A stretch of DNA of 9,151 bases from Candidatus Gastranaerophilales bacterium (GCA_021199975.1 JAJQHF010000019.1:1-9151), one strand, 5' to 3'. Positions 1 to 7,702 are shown, numbered from the stretch's first letter. Translations and numbers: made by a program. The notes: a model not told the origin generated them from the sequence alone.

Positions 1-58
1 TAACGGTTAAGATACCTCTAATTCCGTTTATGGTAATTACTCTAAAATTTTTATTCAT
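1..58 (-). CDS. N-terminus of an unknown protein, cut by the window edge
   Basis: An ATG at 56-58 (minus strand) opens a frame that runs off the window. The visible residues are MNKNFRVITINGIRGILTV. The start overlaps the end of ligA in another frame: ligA reads GTA AAT GAA TAA, and this gene starts at the ATG inside AAATGAATAA. An AAGGA Shine-Dalgarno sequence lies about 10 bases upstream, within the ligA 3' end. The overlap and ribosome site suggest translation coupled to ligA. The visible part is basic, then becomes hydrophobic (ITINGIRGILTV), which could be the beginning of a membrane segment. I do not recognise the family, and 19 residues are too few to assign one. Confidence 0.6.
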   Translation of the reverse strand, partial: MNKNFRVITINGIRGILTV

Positions 59-2057
59 TTACATTTTTTCCTTCGGATAATAAATTGAAATCCCTTTCAT
101 TAAGTATTATAACACCTAAAGAGGAGGCTTTGTCAAATTTTGAACCCGGATTTTCTCCTGCCAAAACATAAGATGTCTTTTTGCTTACACTTGAAGAAGT
201 TTTACCGCCTAATTTTTTAATTTTTTCTTCAAAAATATTCCTTGGCTGAGAGAGAGTTCCCGTTATGACGAAAGTTTTACCTTCAAATATATTTGATATT
301 TTCTCAAAAGCACTTCCTTGAGGGGTTACACCGTATTCTTCAAGTTTGTTAAGTATTGTTTTGTTATTTTCATCAGCAAAAAAGTCAACAATACTTTTTG
401 CTGCTTTTTCGCCAATTCCGTCTATTTTGACTAAATCTTCAATTTTTGCATTTTTAATGTCGTTTAAAGACGGAAACTCGTTTGCAATTAAATCAGCAGT
501 TTCTTTCCCTATCAATTTTATGCTTAGAGCCGTTAAAAACTTTGTCATTGAAGGCTTTTTTGAGTTTTGTACCGCATTATATAAATTATCGGCAGATTTT
601 TCTTTTATTAAATCAATTGTCATAAAATCGTCAATTGAGAGTTTATAAAGGTCGGCAAAATCATTTATTAAACCTTTTTCATATAGTTTTTCAACAATAG
701 AACTTCCTATTCCGTCTATATCCATAGCTTCTTTTGAAGCCCAGTATTCAATTCGTCCTTTGATTTGAGAAGGGCATTTTAAACTGTTAGGGCAGTATAG
801 CGCAACTTCCCCTTCCGGTTTTACAAGAGGAGTATGGCAATCGGGACATTTATCCGGTGTTTTGTATACTCCAAAATCTTCATTCTCTTGTTTTCTTATA
901 ACTTTTGGAATTATTTCGGCTGCTTTTTTTATTAAAACTCGGTTGCCTATATTTATTTGAAGCCTTTGTATTTCGTCAAAATTGTGCAGACTTGCTCTTT
1001 TAACGGTTGACCCCGCAAGCTGAACAGGTTCTAATTCCGCAATAGGAGTTACCGCCCCTGTTTTGCCGACACTTAGTTCAATATTATTTAATTTTGTCCA
1101 AACTTCTTCGGGCGGAAATTTAAAAGCTGTTGCCCATTTTGGCGCTCTTGACGTAAATCCCAGTTCATTTTGTTTTGATATATCATTTATTTTTATAACC
1201 ATGCCGTCAGTTGCATAATTAAGGTTAAATCTTTCATTTTCCCAATATCCGCATAGTTTTATTACGTCATTAATTCCTTTAACAAGTTTGTAATTCGGAT
1301 TCACTTCAAACCCCAACTCGCCGAGAAGTTTTAATGCCTGTTCATGAGTTTTAAAAAGGCTGTTTTCTCCTGTTAAAATTGCGGTATATGCAAAAAAATG
1401 CAAATCACGTCTGCCCGTAATTTTTGCGTCCAATTGTCTTAAAGAGCCTGCTGCCGCATTCCTCGGATTTGCAAATTCTTTTATCCCGTTTTCAATATTT
1501 TCTTCATTAAGTCTTTCAAAAGAAGATACGGGCATGTATACCTCTCCTCTGACTTCTATATTTATGGGTTTTGACAATTTTTGTGGAATACTTTTTATTT
1601 CTTTTATATTTTCCGTTATATTTTCGCCTATAATTCCGTTTCCTCTTGTCGCACCAAGAGATAAAATGCCGTTTTCATACGATAAAGCGCAGGATAAGCC
1701 GTCTATTTTAAGTTCCGTCACAAGCTCTAATTCAGGCTCATTAATATATTCTTTTTTTACTCTTTCGTACCATTTTTTTAAATCATCATAGTTGTTGGAA
1801 TTATCAAGACTGTATAATCGGTAATTGTGCCGTATTTCCTTAAATTCCTTTGAAATATTATCTCCTACTTTTTGAGTGGGACTGTCTTTTGTAATTAAAT
1901 CAGGGTATTCTTCTTCTATTTTCTTTAATTCCCTGAAAAGTTCATCATATTCAAAATCTGTTATTTGGGGTGAGTCAAAAACATAATAGGCTTCATTATT
2001 CACCTTTATCTGATTTCTCAGTTCTTCCGCTTTTAATTTTGCTTCCGTATAATCCAT
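51..2057 (-). CDS. ligA: NAD+-dependent DNA ligase
   Basis: This enzyme seals 3'-OH/5'-phosphate nicks in DNA, using NAD+ to form an AMP-lysine intermediate. It acts in Okazaki-fragment joining and repair. At 668 residues it is full length for the family. Domains in order: N-terminal Ia domain with the YY(V)FDSP...T/D-x-x-YD pattern (about 20-40); nucleotidyltransferase domain with the AMP-accepting Lys117 in LKIDG, EVRGEV (168-173) and NPRNAAAGSLRQLD (197-210); OB fold from about 320; a four-cysteine zinc finger (C404, C407, C422, C428); helix-hairpin-helix repeats (DGIG at about 448 and 547); and a BRCT domain from about 587 to the end. All key residues are present, so it should be active. 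The ATG at 2057 has a GGGGTG ribosome site a few bases upstream and gives the usual N-terminus. The following gene overlaps its stop. The upstream neighbour is divergent across 73 bp. Confidence 0.98.
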   Translation of the reverse strand: MDYTEAKLKAEELRNQIKVNNEAYYVFDSPQITDFEYDELFRELKKIEEEYPDLITKDSPTQKVGDNISKEFKEIRHNYRLYSLDNSNNYDDLKKWYERVKKEYINEPELELVTELKIDGLSCALSYENGILSLGATRGNGIIGENITENIKEIKSIPQKLSKPINIEVRGEVYMPVSSFERLNEENIENGIKEFANPRNAAAGSLRQLDAKITGRRDLHFFAYTAILTGENSLFKTHEQALKLLGELGFEVNPNYKLVKGINDVIKLCGYWENERFNLNYATDGMVIKINDISKQNELGFTSRAPKWATAFKFPPEEVWTKLNNIELSVGKTGAVTPIAELEPVQLAGSTVKRASLHNFDEIQRLQINIGNRVLIKKAAEIIPKVIRKQENEDFGVYKTPDKCPDCHTPLVKPEGEVALYCPNSLKCPSQIKGRIEYWASKEAMDIDGIGSSIVEKLYEKGLINDFADLYKLSIDDFMTIDLIKEKSADNLYNAVQNSKKPSMTKFLTALSIKLIGKETADLIANEFPSLNDIKNAKIEDLVKIDGIGEKAAKSIVDFFADENNKTILNKLEEYGVTPQGSAFEKISNIFEGKTFVITGTLSQPRNIFEEKIKKLGGKTSSSVSKKTSYVLAGENPGSKFDKASSLGVIILNERDFNLLSEGKNVNE

Positions 2058-2092
2058 AACACCCCGAAATTTATTTATATATTTTAATAAAA

Positions 2093-2098
2093 TATCAA
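2093..2098 (-). promoter_or_regulatory. Possible -35 box for ligA
   Basis: The minus strand reads TTGATA here, four of six matches to TTGACA, about 36 bases upstream of the ligA ATG. The sequence downstream is almost pure A/T (TTTTATTAAAATATATAAATAAA). Several -10-like hexamers (TAAATA, ATAAAT) fit at 15-17 bp spacing, so the exact -10 cannot be chosen. The whole 73-bp gap between ligA and the decarboxylase-like gene must hold both divergent promoters. Confidence 0.35.
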
Positions 2099-2115
2099 AT
2101 TTTATTATTTCATTT

Positions 2116-2121
2116 TATAAT
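2116..2121 (+). promoter_or_regulatory. -10 box directly upstream of the decarboxylase-like gene (leaderless start)
   Basis: A perfect TATAAT ends only 9 bases before the ATG at 2131. Transcription normally starts 6-8 bases after the -10 box, so the mRNA would begin about 2-3 bases before the ATG or on it. No Shine-Dalgarno-like purine run with G residues lies between; the sequence is AAAAAAAGT. No convincing -35 is seen at 16-18 bp. The protein start matches the family, so a misplaced start codon is unlikely. Confidence 0.55.
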
Positions 2122-2130
2122 AAAAAAAGT

Positions 2131-3495
2131 ATGTCAATTGTAAATTTTATAGAAAAGTACAGAAAGACCAATATAACGCAATATACGACACCTTCACACG
2201 GACAAGGTGACTTTGCGGCGCCGTTATCTTTAAAAATGCTCGGAAGGAAATTTTTTAAATGCGATTATTCCGAAATGGATGGTTTTGACTGCCTTTCTAA
2301 TCCTACAGGCATTATAAAATCCTCTATGGATAATGCCGCATTAATTTACGGTTCAAAGTCAACGTTTTTTCTTACCAACGGCTCTACTTCAGGTGTAATT
2401 GCCGCAATGCTTGCCGTACTTAACAGAAATGATAAAGTTTTAATTGCAAGAAATTGTCATAAATCTGTTTATAACGGCTTGGTTTTAACAGGTGCCGTGC
2501 CTGTTTGGATTTTACCTGAATATAATGAAGAATGGGATATTTATGAAACTATTAATCTTGATTATTTAGAAGAAATTTTTGAAAAGAATAAAGATATTAA
2601 AGCTTTTATTATGACAAATCCTACCTATGAGGGTGTAATGTCTGATGTATACAGAATTTCGGGTGTTTGTAAAAAATATAATGTTATATTAATTGTAGAT
2701 GAAGCGCACGGCGCATTATGGAACTATAATAAATCAATAGGAACTCCTTCTTTACTGCAGGGTGCTGATATTGTTATTCAGTCGCTGCATAAAACGGCAG
2801 GTGCTTTAAATCCTTCTGCGCTTCTTCATATAAATAAGGATTCCTCCATAAATCCTAAAAAAGTTCAACAATCACTTAATTTAATAACCACAACCTCCCC
2901 TTCTTATCCGTTACTGGTAAATATAGAAGCCTCAATTGATTATTTAAATTCACAAAAGGGCAGATTACATATTCATGAATTGGTTAAAAATATTAACCGC
3001 CTTATAAGAACATTAAAAACAATACCTAATTTAAGTGTATATTCATATAATAACGATATTACAAAACTTCTTATTAAAGTTACAAATGTTTCAGGAAAAG
3101 AGTTGTCGGACATTTTATATGACAAATACAAAACAGAATGCGAATTGGCGAACGAAAAATCCGTTATGTTTTTATTCGGCATAGGAACGACTAAAGCAAA
3201 GTTAAAAAAGCTTGAAAAAGTATTGTTTGATTTGTGTGCAAATAATATTAAAATTTCACAAACAGAAAATTCAGCAAAACATTTTCCTGAAATTGAACCA
3301 AGAGTAAGATACACCCCGTCTGTAGTTTGGGGTAAACCCTGCAAAGAAGTTGACATTAAATATGCTCTTTCAAGAGTTGTGATGGAACTTATAGCCGATT
3401 ATCCCCCGGGTATCCCCGTTTTAATCCCCGGTGAAGTTATCAAGAAAGAACATATCGAATATCTTTCAAACAGGCAGAAAATAAAGGTTTTATAA
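2131..3495 (+). CDS. Orn/Lys/Arg decarboxylase-family PLP enzyme (short form), substrate unknown
   Basis: A fold-type-I PLP enzyme of the basic amino acid decarboxylase family (the SpeA/YaaO-like short group of about 450-490 residues, lacking the wing domain of enterobacterial inducible enzymes). Visible motifs: TNGST at 82-86 (cofactor phosphate region), NCHKS at 108-112, NPTYEG at 163-168, DEAHGA at 190-195 (the Asp that pairs with the PLP pyridine nitrogen), SLHK with the Schiff-base Lys221, and the C-terminal IPVLIPGE at 428-435. By family it would decarboxylate arginine, lysine or ornithine to a polyamine precursor. Two conserved positions are altered: the N-terminal PGHK-type motif reads PSHGQG (21-26), and after HKT the usual ALTQ reads ALNP (225-228). 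Substrate and even reaction are therefore uncertain. The stop overlaps the next start by one base (TAATG), so it is coupled to the radical SAM gene. There is no ribosome site; it is probably leaderless. Confidence 0.85.
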   Translation: MSIVNFIEKYRKTNITQYTTPSHGQGDFAAPLSLKMLGRKFFKCDYSEMDGFDCLSNPTGIIKSSMDNAALIYGSKSTFFLTNGSTSGVIAAMLAVLNRNDKVLIARNCHKSVYNGLVLTGAVPVWILPEYNEEWDIYETINLDYLEEIFEKNKDIKAFIMTNPTYEGVMSDVYRISGVCKKYNVILIVDEAHGALWNYNKSIGTPSLLQGADIVIQSLHKTAGALNPSALLHINKDSSINPKKVQQSLNLITTTSPSYPLLVNIEASIDYLNSQKGRLHIHELVKNINRLIRTLKTIPNLSVYSYNNDITKLLIKVTNVSGKELSDILYDKYKTECELANEKSVMFLFGIGTTKAKLKKLEKVLFDLCANNIKISQTENSAKHFPEIEPRVRYTPSVVWGKPCKEVDIKYALSRVVMELIADYPPGIPVLIPGEVIKKEHIEYLSNRQKIKVL

Positions 3496-4484
3496 TGCTT
3501 GAAAAAATATTTAAAAAAGATAAATATCTAAATTGTCCTTTTATGAAGCATTCAATTCATTTTTTTTATGATGAAATTAGAGCTTGTTGTACAAATATTT
3601 CAGGACCCGTATTCTACCCTGATTATAAAGGTGAAAAGGTTGATTGGTCTTATGTTTACGGGGAAAGAAAAAAGCTTATAAGTCATATTAATTCCATCTT
3701 TTCTAAAGAAATGCCCCCTAAGTGCTGTGAAGGCTGCTGTGAGATTAATTCATATTACCAAAATTTACCTGTAGATAAATTTAATAATTATATAGACAGA
3801 ATGTATTTTCATAACAATATGTCTTGTAATGCAAGATGTACATACTGTACATACGGTTATATAGACCGTGGTTTCAGATATAAAGTTCTTCCTCTTGTAA
3901 AAGAGCTGATTGATAAAGAAATTCTTTCAAAAAATGCAATGGTTTATATGTCAGGCGGCGAAATTACAATATCTCCCGAATTTGAAGACTTGCTTTCTCT
4001 GCTGTTGAATTATTTAAACAGCCAAATTGAAATACTTACATCCGGTATAAAATATTGTAAATCTATTGAAAACGCATTCGTTCAGAATAAATGCAGACTT
4101 CTTATTTCTTTGGATTCTTCTTCAAGAGAAACTTATAAAACAATCAAGCAGGTTGATTGTTTTGATAAAGTTGTTGATAATTTAAAAAATTATATAGCTG
4201 CCTCGGACAATGCCAGGAACAATATTACTTTAAAATATATTCTTGTTGACGGAGTAAACGATAATATAACAGAATTATCAAATTTCGTAAAATTGGTAAA
4301 AGAACTCGATATAAAAAATATCCGTTTGGATTTCGATTATGAAAAGTATAAATACACACGGGATATAACAGTGCCTGAATATTATTTTGATTTATATAAA
4401 GAATTTAACAATCTTTCATCAGAAGCGGGATTAATAATTCAGGACTGCGAACAGGTAAAAGCAATTCTTAACAAAAGCCGCTAA
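3495..4484 (+). CDS. Radical SAM protein with an N-terminal cysteine cluster
   Basis: A 329-residue radical SAM enzyme. The [4Fe-4S] cluster motif is CNARCTYC (C111, C115, C118; CX3CX2C) and the SAM-binding glycine motif is MSGGE (152-156). Further core strands appear at ILTSG (180-184), LLISLDSS (202-209) and ITLKYILVDGVND (244-256). Unusually, about 100 residues precede the core and hold seven cysteines: C14, C31-C32 and a CCEGCC block (C77, C78, C81, C82). They resemble a SPASM-like auxiliary iron-sulfur site, but on the N-terminal side. Such extra clusters are common in enzymes that modify peptides or proteins, but the substrate here is unknown. An AAAGG ribosome site lies 7 bases before the ATG, which shares its A with the stop codon of the upstream PLP gene. 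The two products probably act in the same pathway. No recognised name. Confidence 0.85.
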   Translation: MLEKIFKKDKYLNCPFMKHSIHFFYDEIRACCTNISGPVFYPDYKGEKVDWSYVYGERKKLISHINSIFSKEMPPKCCEGCCEINSYYQNLPVDKFNNYIDRMYFHNNMSCNARCTYCTYGYIDRGFRYKVLPLVKELIDKEILSKNAMVYMSGGEITISPEFEDLLSLLLNYLNSQIEILTSGIKYCKSIENAFVQNKCRLLISLDSSSRETYKTIKQVDCFDKVVDNLKNYIAASDNARNNITLKYILVDGVNDNITELSNFVKLVKELDIKNIRLDFDYEKYKYTRDITVPEYYFDLYKEFNNLSSEAGLIIQDCEQVKAILNKSR

Positions 4485-4495
4485 TTTGTCAGATA

Positions 4496-4504
4496 TGTTA
4501 TAAT
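4496..4504 (+). promoter_or_regulatory. Extended -10 promoter for the CstA-type gene (leaderless start)
   Basis: The sequence reads TGT-TATAAT, a perfect extended -10 element; the TATAAT is at 4499-4504. Only six bases (CTAAAA) separate it from the ATG at 4511, so the predicted first transcribed base is the A of the start codon, give or take one. There is no Shine-Dalgarno sequence. A TTGTCA at 4486-4491 resembles a -35 box but is only 7 bp away, too close to serve; extended -10 promoters often work without a -35. Confidence 0.65.
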
Positions 4505-4510
4505 CTAAAA

Positions 4511-5947
4511 ATGTTAACTTTTGTACTGGGATTAATAATATTATTTGCCGGATATATTCTGTATTCAAAATATACGGAGAAGCAGTTTGGAATAACAGAA
4601 GAGGAGACTCCTGCCGTAAAAATAAATGACGGAGTGGACTTTATTCCTTTATCCGTAAATAAAAACATGCTTATACATCTTTTAAATATAGCCGGTTTAG
4701 GCCCTATTTTAGGGGCAATTCAAGGAATACTGTTCGGTCCTGTTGCTTTTATCCTTATACCTTTAGGCTGTATTTTTATGGGCGGAGTCCATGATTATTT
4801 CAGCGGTATGCTTTCAGTAAGAAATAACGGTGCACAGATAACAGAGCTTATAAAAAAATATTTAGGTAAAAACTGTTTTATATTCTTTATTGTGGTTGTT
4901 TCCGTCATGCTTTTGCTTCTTGCTTCGGTTTTTGTTTATACGGCAGGCGATTTAACGGCTGAAAGACTTTTTAATCAGTCGGATTTTTCAATTAAAAATC
5001 CTGTTATATTAAACATATATTTAATAATTGCACTGTATTATATTATTGCGGCATTATTTCCGATTGATAAAATAATAGGCAGATTGTATCCTTTTTTCGG
5101 GCTGCTTCTTTTATTGGGAACAGGTTTGGTTATGCTTGGATTTTTTATCAAAGGAGTAAATCTTCAAAATATTGATTTCTTAAATATAAACCTTCATCCG
5201 TCGAAGGCTCATATAATACCGGTATTCTTTATGACAGTCAGCTGTGGACTGCTTTCCGGGTTTCATTCCACTCAATCTACAATTATTTCAAGAACATTAA
5301 AAGATGAAAAAGAAGGGCGAAAAGTATTTTACGGAATGATGTGCCTTGAATCATTAATAGCCATGATTTGGGCGGCAGGTGCAATGCATGTGTATTCCCT
5401 TAATCTGGTGCCTGAAAATATAACAGGCAGTGTAAATGTTATAAATACAATCGCTGATGTTTTTGTTTTTCCCTTTCTTGCTTTTATTGTTACTTTTGCA
5501 GTGGTAATTCTTCCCGTTACGTCGGGTGATACTGCATTAAGGGGTTTAAGAATGATTATAGGAGATGCTTTTAACTTAAATCAATCTAAAATCAAAAACA
5601 GACTGATTATAATTATTCCTATTGCCGCTTTTATTATAGGCATAATATATTGGGCTAAAACAAATGATGGAAGTTTTACACTTGTTTGGAGATATTTTAA
5701 TTTTGTAAATCAATTAATCGCAGTTCCCACATTTTTATATGCAACGGTTTATTTATATAAAAATAAGAAAAATTATTTTATGACTCTTTTACCGGGATTA
5801 TTTTATATATTTATAACCGTTTCATTTATTCTTAATTCTCATATAGGATTTAATTTAAGCTATAAAGTGTCGGAATTCACAGCTTTTTTTGTGTCTGTAA
5901 TCTGCTTTGCCGTTTTGTATAAATACAAGTTAAAATCAAATAACTAA
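4511..5947 (+). CDS. cstA: CstA-family carbon starvation transporter (short form)
   Basis: A polytopic inner-membrane protein of 478 residues. It belongs to the shorter branch of the CstA family; E. coli CstA and BtsT are about 700 residues. Family members are linked to peptide uptake, and BtsT is a pyruvate/proton symporter; the substrate here cannot be read from sequence. Signature segments: hydrophobic helix 3-19, then TPAVKINDGVDFIPL (33-47), LLNIAGLGPILGAIQGILFGPVAF (57-80), GCIFMGGVHDYFSGMLSVRNNG (86-107), HSTQSTIISRTLKDEKEGRKVFYGMM near the middle, and LPVTSGDTALRGLR in the second half. Around ten or more hydrophobic helices follow. The start matches short homologues I recall (M-[LI]-T-F), supporting the ATG at 4511 despite the missing ribosome site. 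It lies 26 bp after the radical SAM gene with no terminator seen, so read-through is possible. Its stop overlaps the converging antiporter gene by four bases. Confidence 0.9.
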   Translation: MLTFVLGLIILFAGYILYSKYTEKQFGITEEETPAVKINDGVDFIPLSVNKNMLIHLLNIAGLGPILGAIQGILFGPVAFILIPLGCIFMGGVHDYFSGMLSVRNNGAQITELIKKYLGKNCFIFFIVVVSVMLLLLASVFVYTAGDLTAERLFNQSDFSIKNPVILNIYLIIALYYIIAALFPIDKIIGRLYPFFGLLLLLGTGLVMLGFFIKGVNLQNIDFLNINLHPSKAHIIPVFFMTVSCGLLSGFHSTQSTIISRTLKDEKEGRKVFYGMMCLESLIAMIWAAGAMHVYSLNLVPENITGSVNVINTIADVFVFPFLAFIVTFAVVILPVTSGDTALRGLRMIIGDAFNLNQSKIKNRLIIIIPIAAFIIGIIYWAKTNDGSFTLVWRYFNFVNQLIAVPTFLYATVYLYKNKKNYFMTLLPGLFYIFITVSFILNSHIGFNLSYKVSEFTAFFVSVICFAVLYKYKLKSNN

Positions 5948-7392
5948 GAAGCTTTGTCGAAAATTTCTTTCAATTTATCTTCATTTGAATAATCCGAAAA
6001 TATAAAAACAATGTCACATTCTTCAAAAATCGTATTTCCTGAAGGAATAAGGTAGTCGCTGCCTCTTGAAATCATTGTAATTAAAGTGTCATTAGGAAGA
6101 ATTAAATCTTTAAGAGCTTTATTTACTGCAGGCGCATGGCATTCGATTTGAAATTCGAATAATTTTTTGTCGCTTTCACCCGCTTCAAACTCAATCGGAG
6201 AATTAATATTTTTGGATGCAGGTGCATCAACATTTAACAGCTTGGCTGTCAGCGGAATTGTTGTACCTTGAATTACAACTGATACAATTACAACAAAGAA
6301 TATTATGTTAAAAATTTCGTGTGAATGATTTATTCCGGCAAGTAAAGGAAATGTTGCAAGAACAATGGGGGCGGCTCCTCTTAAACCGACCCATGAAATA
6401 AACAATTTTTCTTTAAAGCTCTCTTTAAACCCAATCATTGATATAAATACAGCTATAGGTCTTGCTATAAATACAAGAATAAGAGTAATTATTAATGCGG
6501 GTTTTATAACATAATACAAATTCTTTACAAAAACTAAAAGCCCAAGCATTAAAAACATTATTATCTGCATAAGCCATGCAATGCCGTCATGGAAATTTGT
6601 AAGCATTCTTTTATGTACAAATTTTGAAGCAGACATTGTTAATCCGCATACATATACGCTCATAAACCCGTTACCTCCTATAACAGGCGGAAGAGAATAT
6701 GCAAACGCAACAATAGCAGTTGTAAGAACAACATATAATCCGTTATATTCCAATCTTATTTTATTTATAAGCTTAACTGCCGCTTTTCCGATAACAAATC
6801 CAAAAATAATGCCAAGTATCATTTGTTTAAAAAACATAAAAATTAAATCATAATAAGATGTTATTTCTCCTGTAATGAGTGAAACGGCTGATATAGTTAA
6901 AAATACAGCCATAGGGTCGTTTGAACCCGATTCAAATTCTAAAAGAGGTTTTAGATTTTTCTTTAAATTTATATCTTTAGACCTTAAAATGCTAAACACC
7001 GCAGCCGCATCAGTAGAAGAAACAATTGCGCCTAAAAGCAGGCATTCTTTAAAATTTAAATCTAAAAAATAATGACCTAAAAATCCCGTAATAACGGTTG
7101 TGATAAGGACTCCTATCGTAGCAAGTATTATTCCGCTTCCTACAACAGGTTTTACTTCCTTCATGTTTACGCTTAAACCACCCATAAAAAGTATATATAC
7201 AAGTGCAATTATACCTATAAACTGCGCTGTATAGTAATTGTCAAAATAAATGCTTCCTATACCGTCAGAACCGAATAATATTCCTACCGTAATAAAAATA
7301 AGAAGAGAAGGCACTCCGAATTTACCCGCAAGTTTACTTGATGTTACAGCAGCTAAAAACATTACAGATGTTATTAATATTATTTTGTCCAT
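5944..7392 (-). CDS. Cation/proton antiporter, NhaP2/CvrA type, with RCK_C (TrkA_C) domain
   Basis: An inner-membrane monovalent cation:proton antiporter (CPA family), 482 residues. The membrane part (about 1-385) has some twelve or more hydrophobic helices. Conserved ion-path motifs are SSTDAAAVFSILR (125-137, Asp128) and ESGSNDP (154-160, Asn158-Asp159); GLRGA is at 336-340. The soluble tail (about 403-480) looks like an RCK_C domain: FEFQIECHAPAVNKAL, then LITMISRGSDYLIPSGNT and DIVFIFS, which normally binds a regulatory ligand. By family it exchanges K+ or Na+ for H+, with roles in potassium balance and pH; which cation cannot be decided. The start has a weak AAGAAAAG ribosome site. Its TAG stop overlaps the end of the converging CstA-type gene by four bases with no intergenic terminator. 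The HTH gene lies 88 bp upstream on the same strand. Confidence 0.93.
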   Translation of the reverse strand: MDKIILITSVMFLAAVTSSKLAGKFGVPSLLIFITVGILFGSDGIGSIYFDNYYTAQFIGIIALVYILFMGGLSVNMKEVKPVVGSGIILATIGVLITTVITGFLGHYFLDLNFKECLLLGAIVSSTDAAAVFSILRSKDINLKKNLKPLLEFESGSNDPMAVFLTISAVSLITGEITSYYDLIFMFFKQMILGIIFGFVIGKAAVKLINKIRLEYNGLYVVLTTAIVAFAYSLPPVIGGNGFMSVYVCGLTMSASKFVHKRMLTNFHDGIAWLMQIIMFLMLGLLVFVKNLYYVIKPALIITLILVFIARPIAVFISMIGFKESFKEKLFISWVGLRGAAPIVLATFPLLAGINHSHEIFNIIFFVVIVSVVIQGTTIPLTAKLLNVDAPASKNINSPIEFEAGESDKKLFEFQIECHAPAVNKALKDLILPNDTLITMISRGSDYLIPSGNTIFEECDIVFIFSDYSNEDKLKEIFDKAS

Positions 7393-7414
7393 TATCTTTT
7401 CTTAATTTTTGAAC

Positions 7415-7423
7415 ATAATAACA
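7415..7423 (-). promoter_or_regulatory. Extended -10 promoter for the antiporter gene
   Basis: On the minus strand the sequence reads TGT-TATTAT, an extended -10 element with one mismatch to TATAAT. The predicted start is near 7407, giving a leader of about 15 bases that holds the AAGAAAAG ribosome site. No clear -35 is seen; the upstream DNA is a run of nine A residues (minus strand). The antiporter can thus be transcribed apart from the HTH gene. Confidence 0.45.
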
Positions 7424-7480
7424 TCTATTGTATTTTTTTTTATTCTCCCGTTAATCAAAATAAAAGATTGAATGCGATAT

Positions 7481-7702
7481 TTAATTGTATTTATTTTTTT
7501 CTTTTGGAATAAATTTCAACTCATAGCCTAAAATATCTGCAATAATCAACATTTCACGGTGAGTTATTGTTTCATTTCTTAGTTTGTTTGACAAATTCTG
7601 CATTGAATAAGGCTTATTTAAACGTTTTGATAATGCTTGAGATAACTCGGTTAAATTTATATTTACATCTAATAATATTTTTTTTAAGTCGTTAATAATC
7701 AT
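7481..7702 (-). CDS. Small helix-turn-helix (Cro/CI-like) protein
   Basis: A 73-residue protein that is almost entirely one helix-turn-helix domain. Predicted helices: residues 2-12 (IINDLKKILLD), 16-26 (NLTELSQALSK), 33-43 (SMQNLSNKLRN, probable recognition helix) and 47-58 (HREMLIIADIL), ending in a basic tail (KFIPKEKNKYN). The pattern 'ELSQAL...PYSMQNLSNKLRNETITHREMLIIADILGYEL' is typical of small stand-alone XRE-type regulators. It should bind DNA, probably as a dimer, as a repressor. It has a clear GGAG ribosome site 8 bases before the ATG. It faces away from the 214-aa gene across 236 bp of promoter DNA, so control of itself and of that divergent gene is a reasonable inference, not shown. 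The antiporter lies downstream on the same strand with its own promoter. Confidence 0.8.
   Translation of the reverse strand: MIINDLKKILLDVNINLTELSQALSKRLNKPYSMQNLSNKLRNETITHREMLIIADILGYELKFIPKEKNKYN

Noticed and set aside
2973..3356. Minus-strand open frame of 127 codons
   Set aside because: Antisense to the PLP enzyme, whose family motifs are clear; no ribosome site or promoter.
4486..4491. TTGTCA as the -35 of the CstA-type gene
   Set aside because: Only 7 bp separate it from the -10 box; 16-18 bp are needed.
7431..7441. T run on the plus strand as a terminator
   Set aside because: Only a 4-bp A/T stem precedes it and no plus-strand gene ends nearby; the antiporter and HTH genes are on the other strand.
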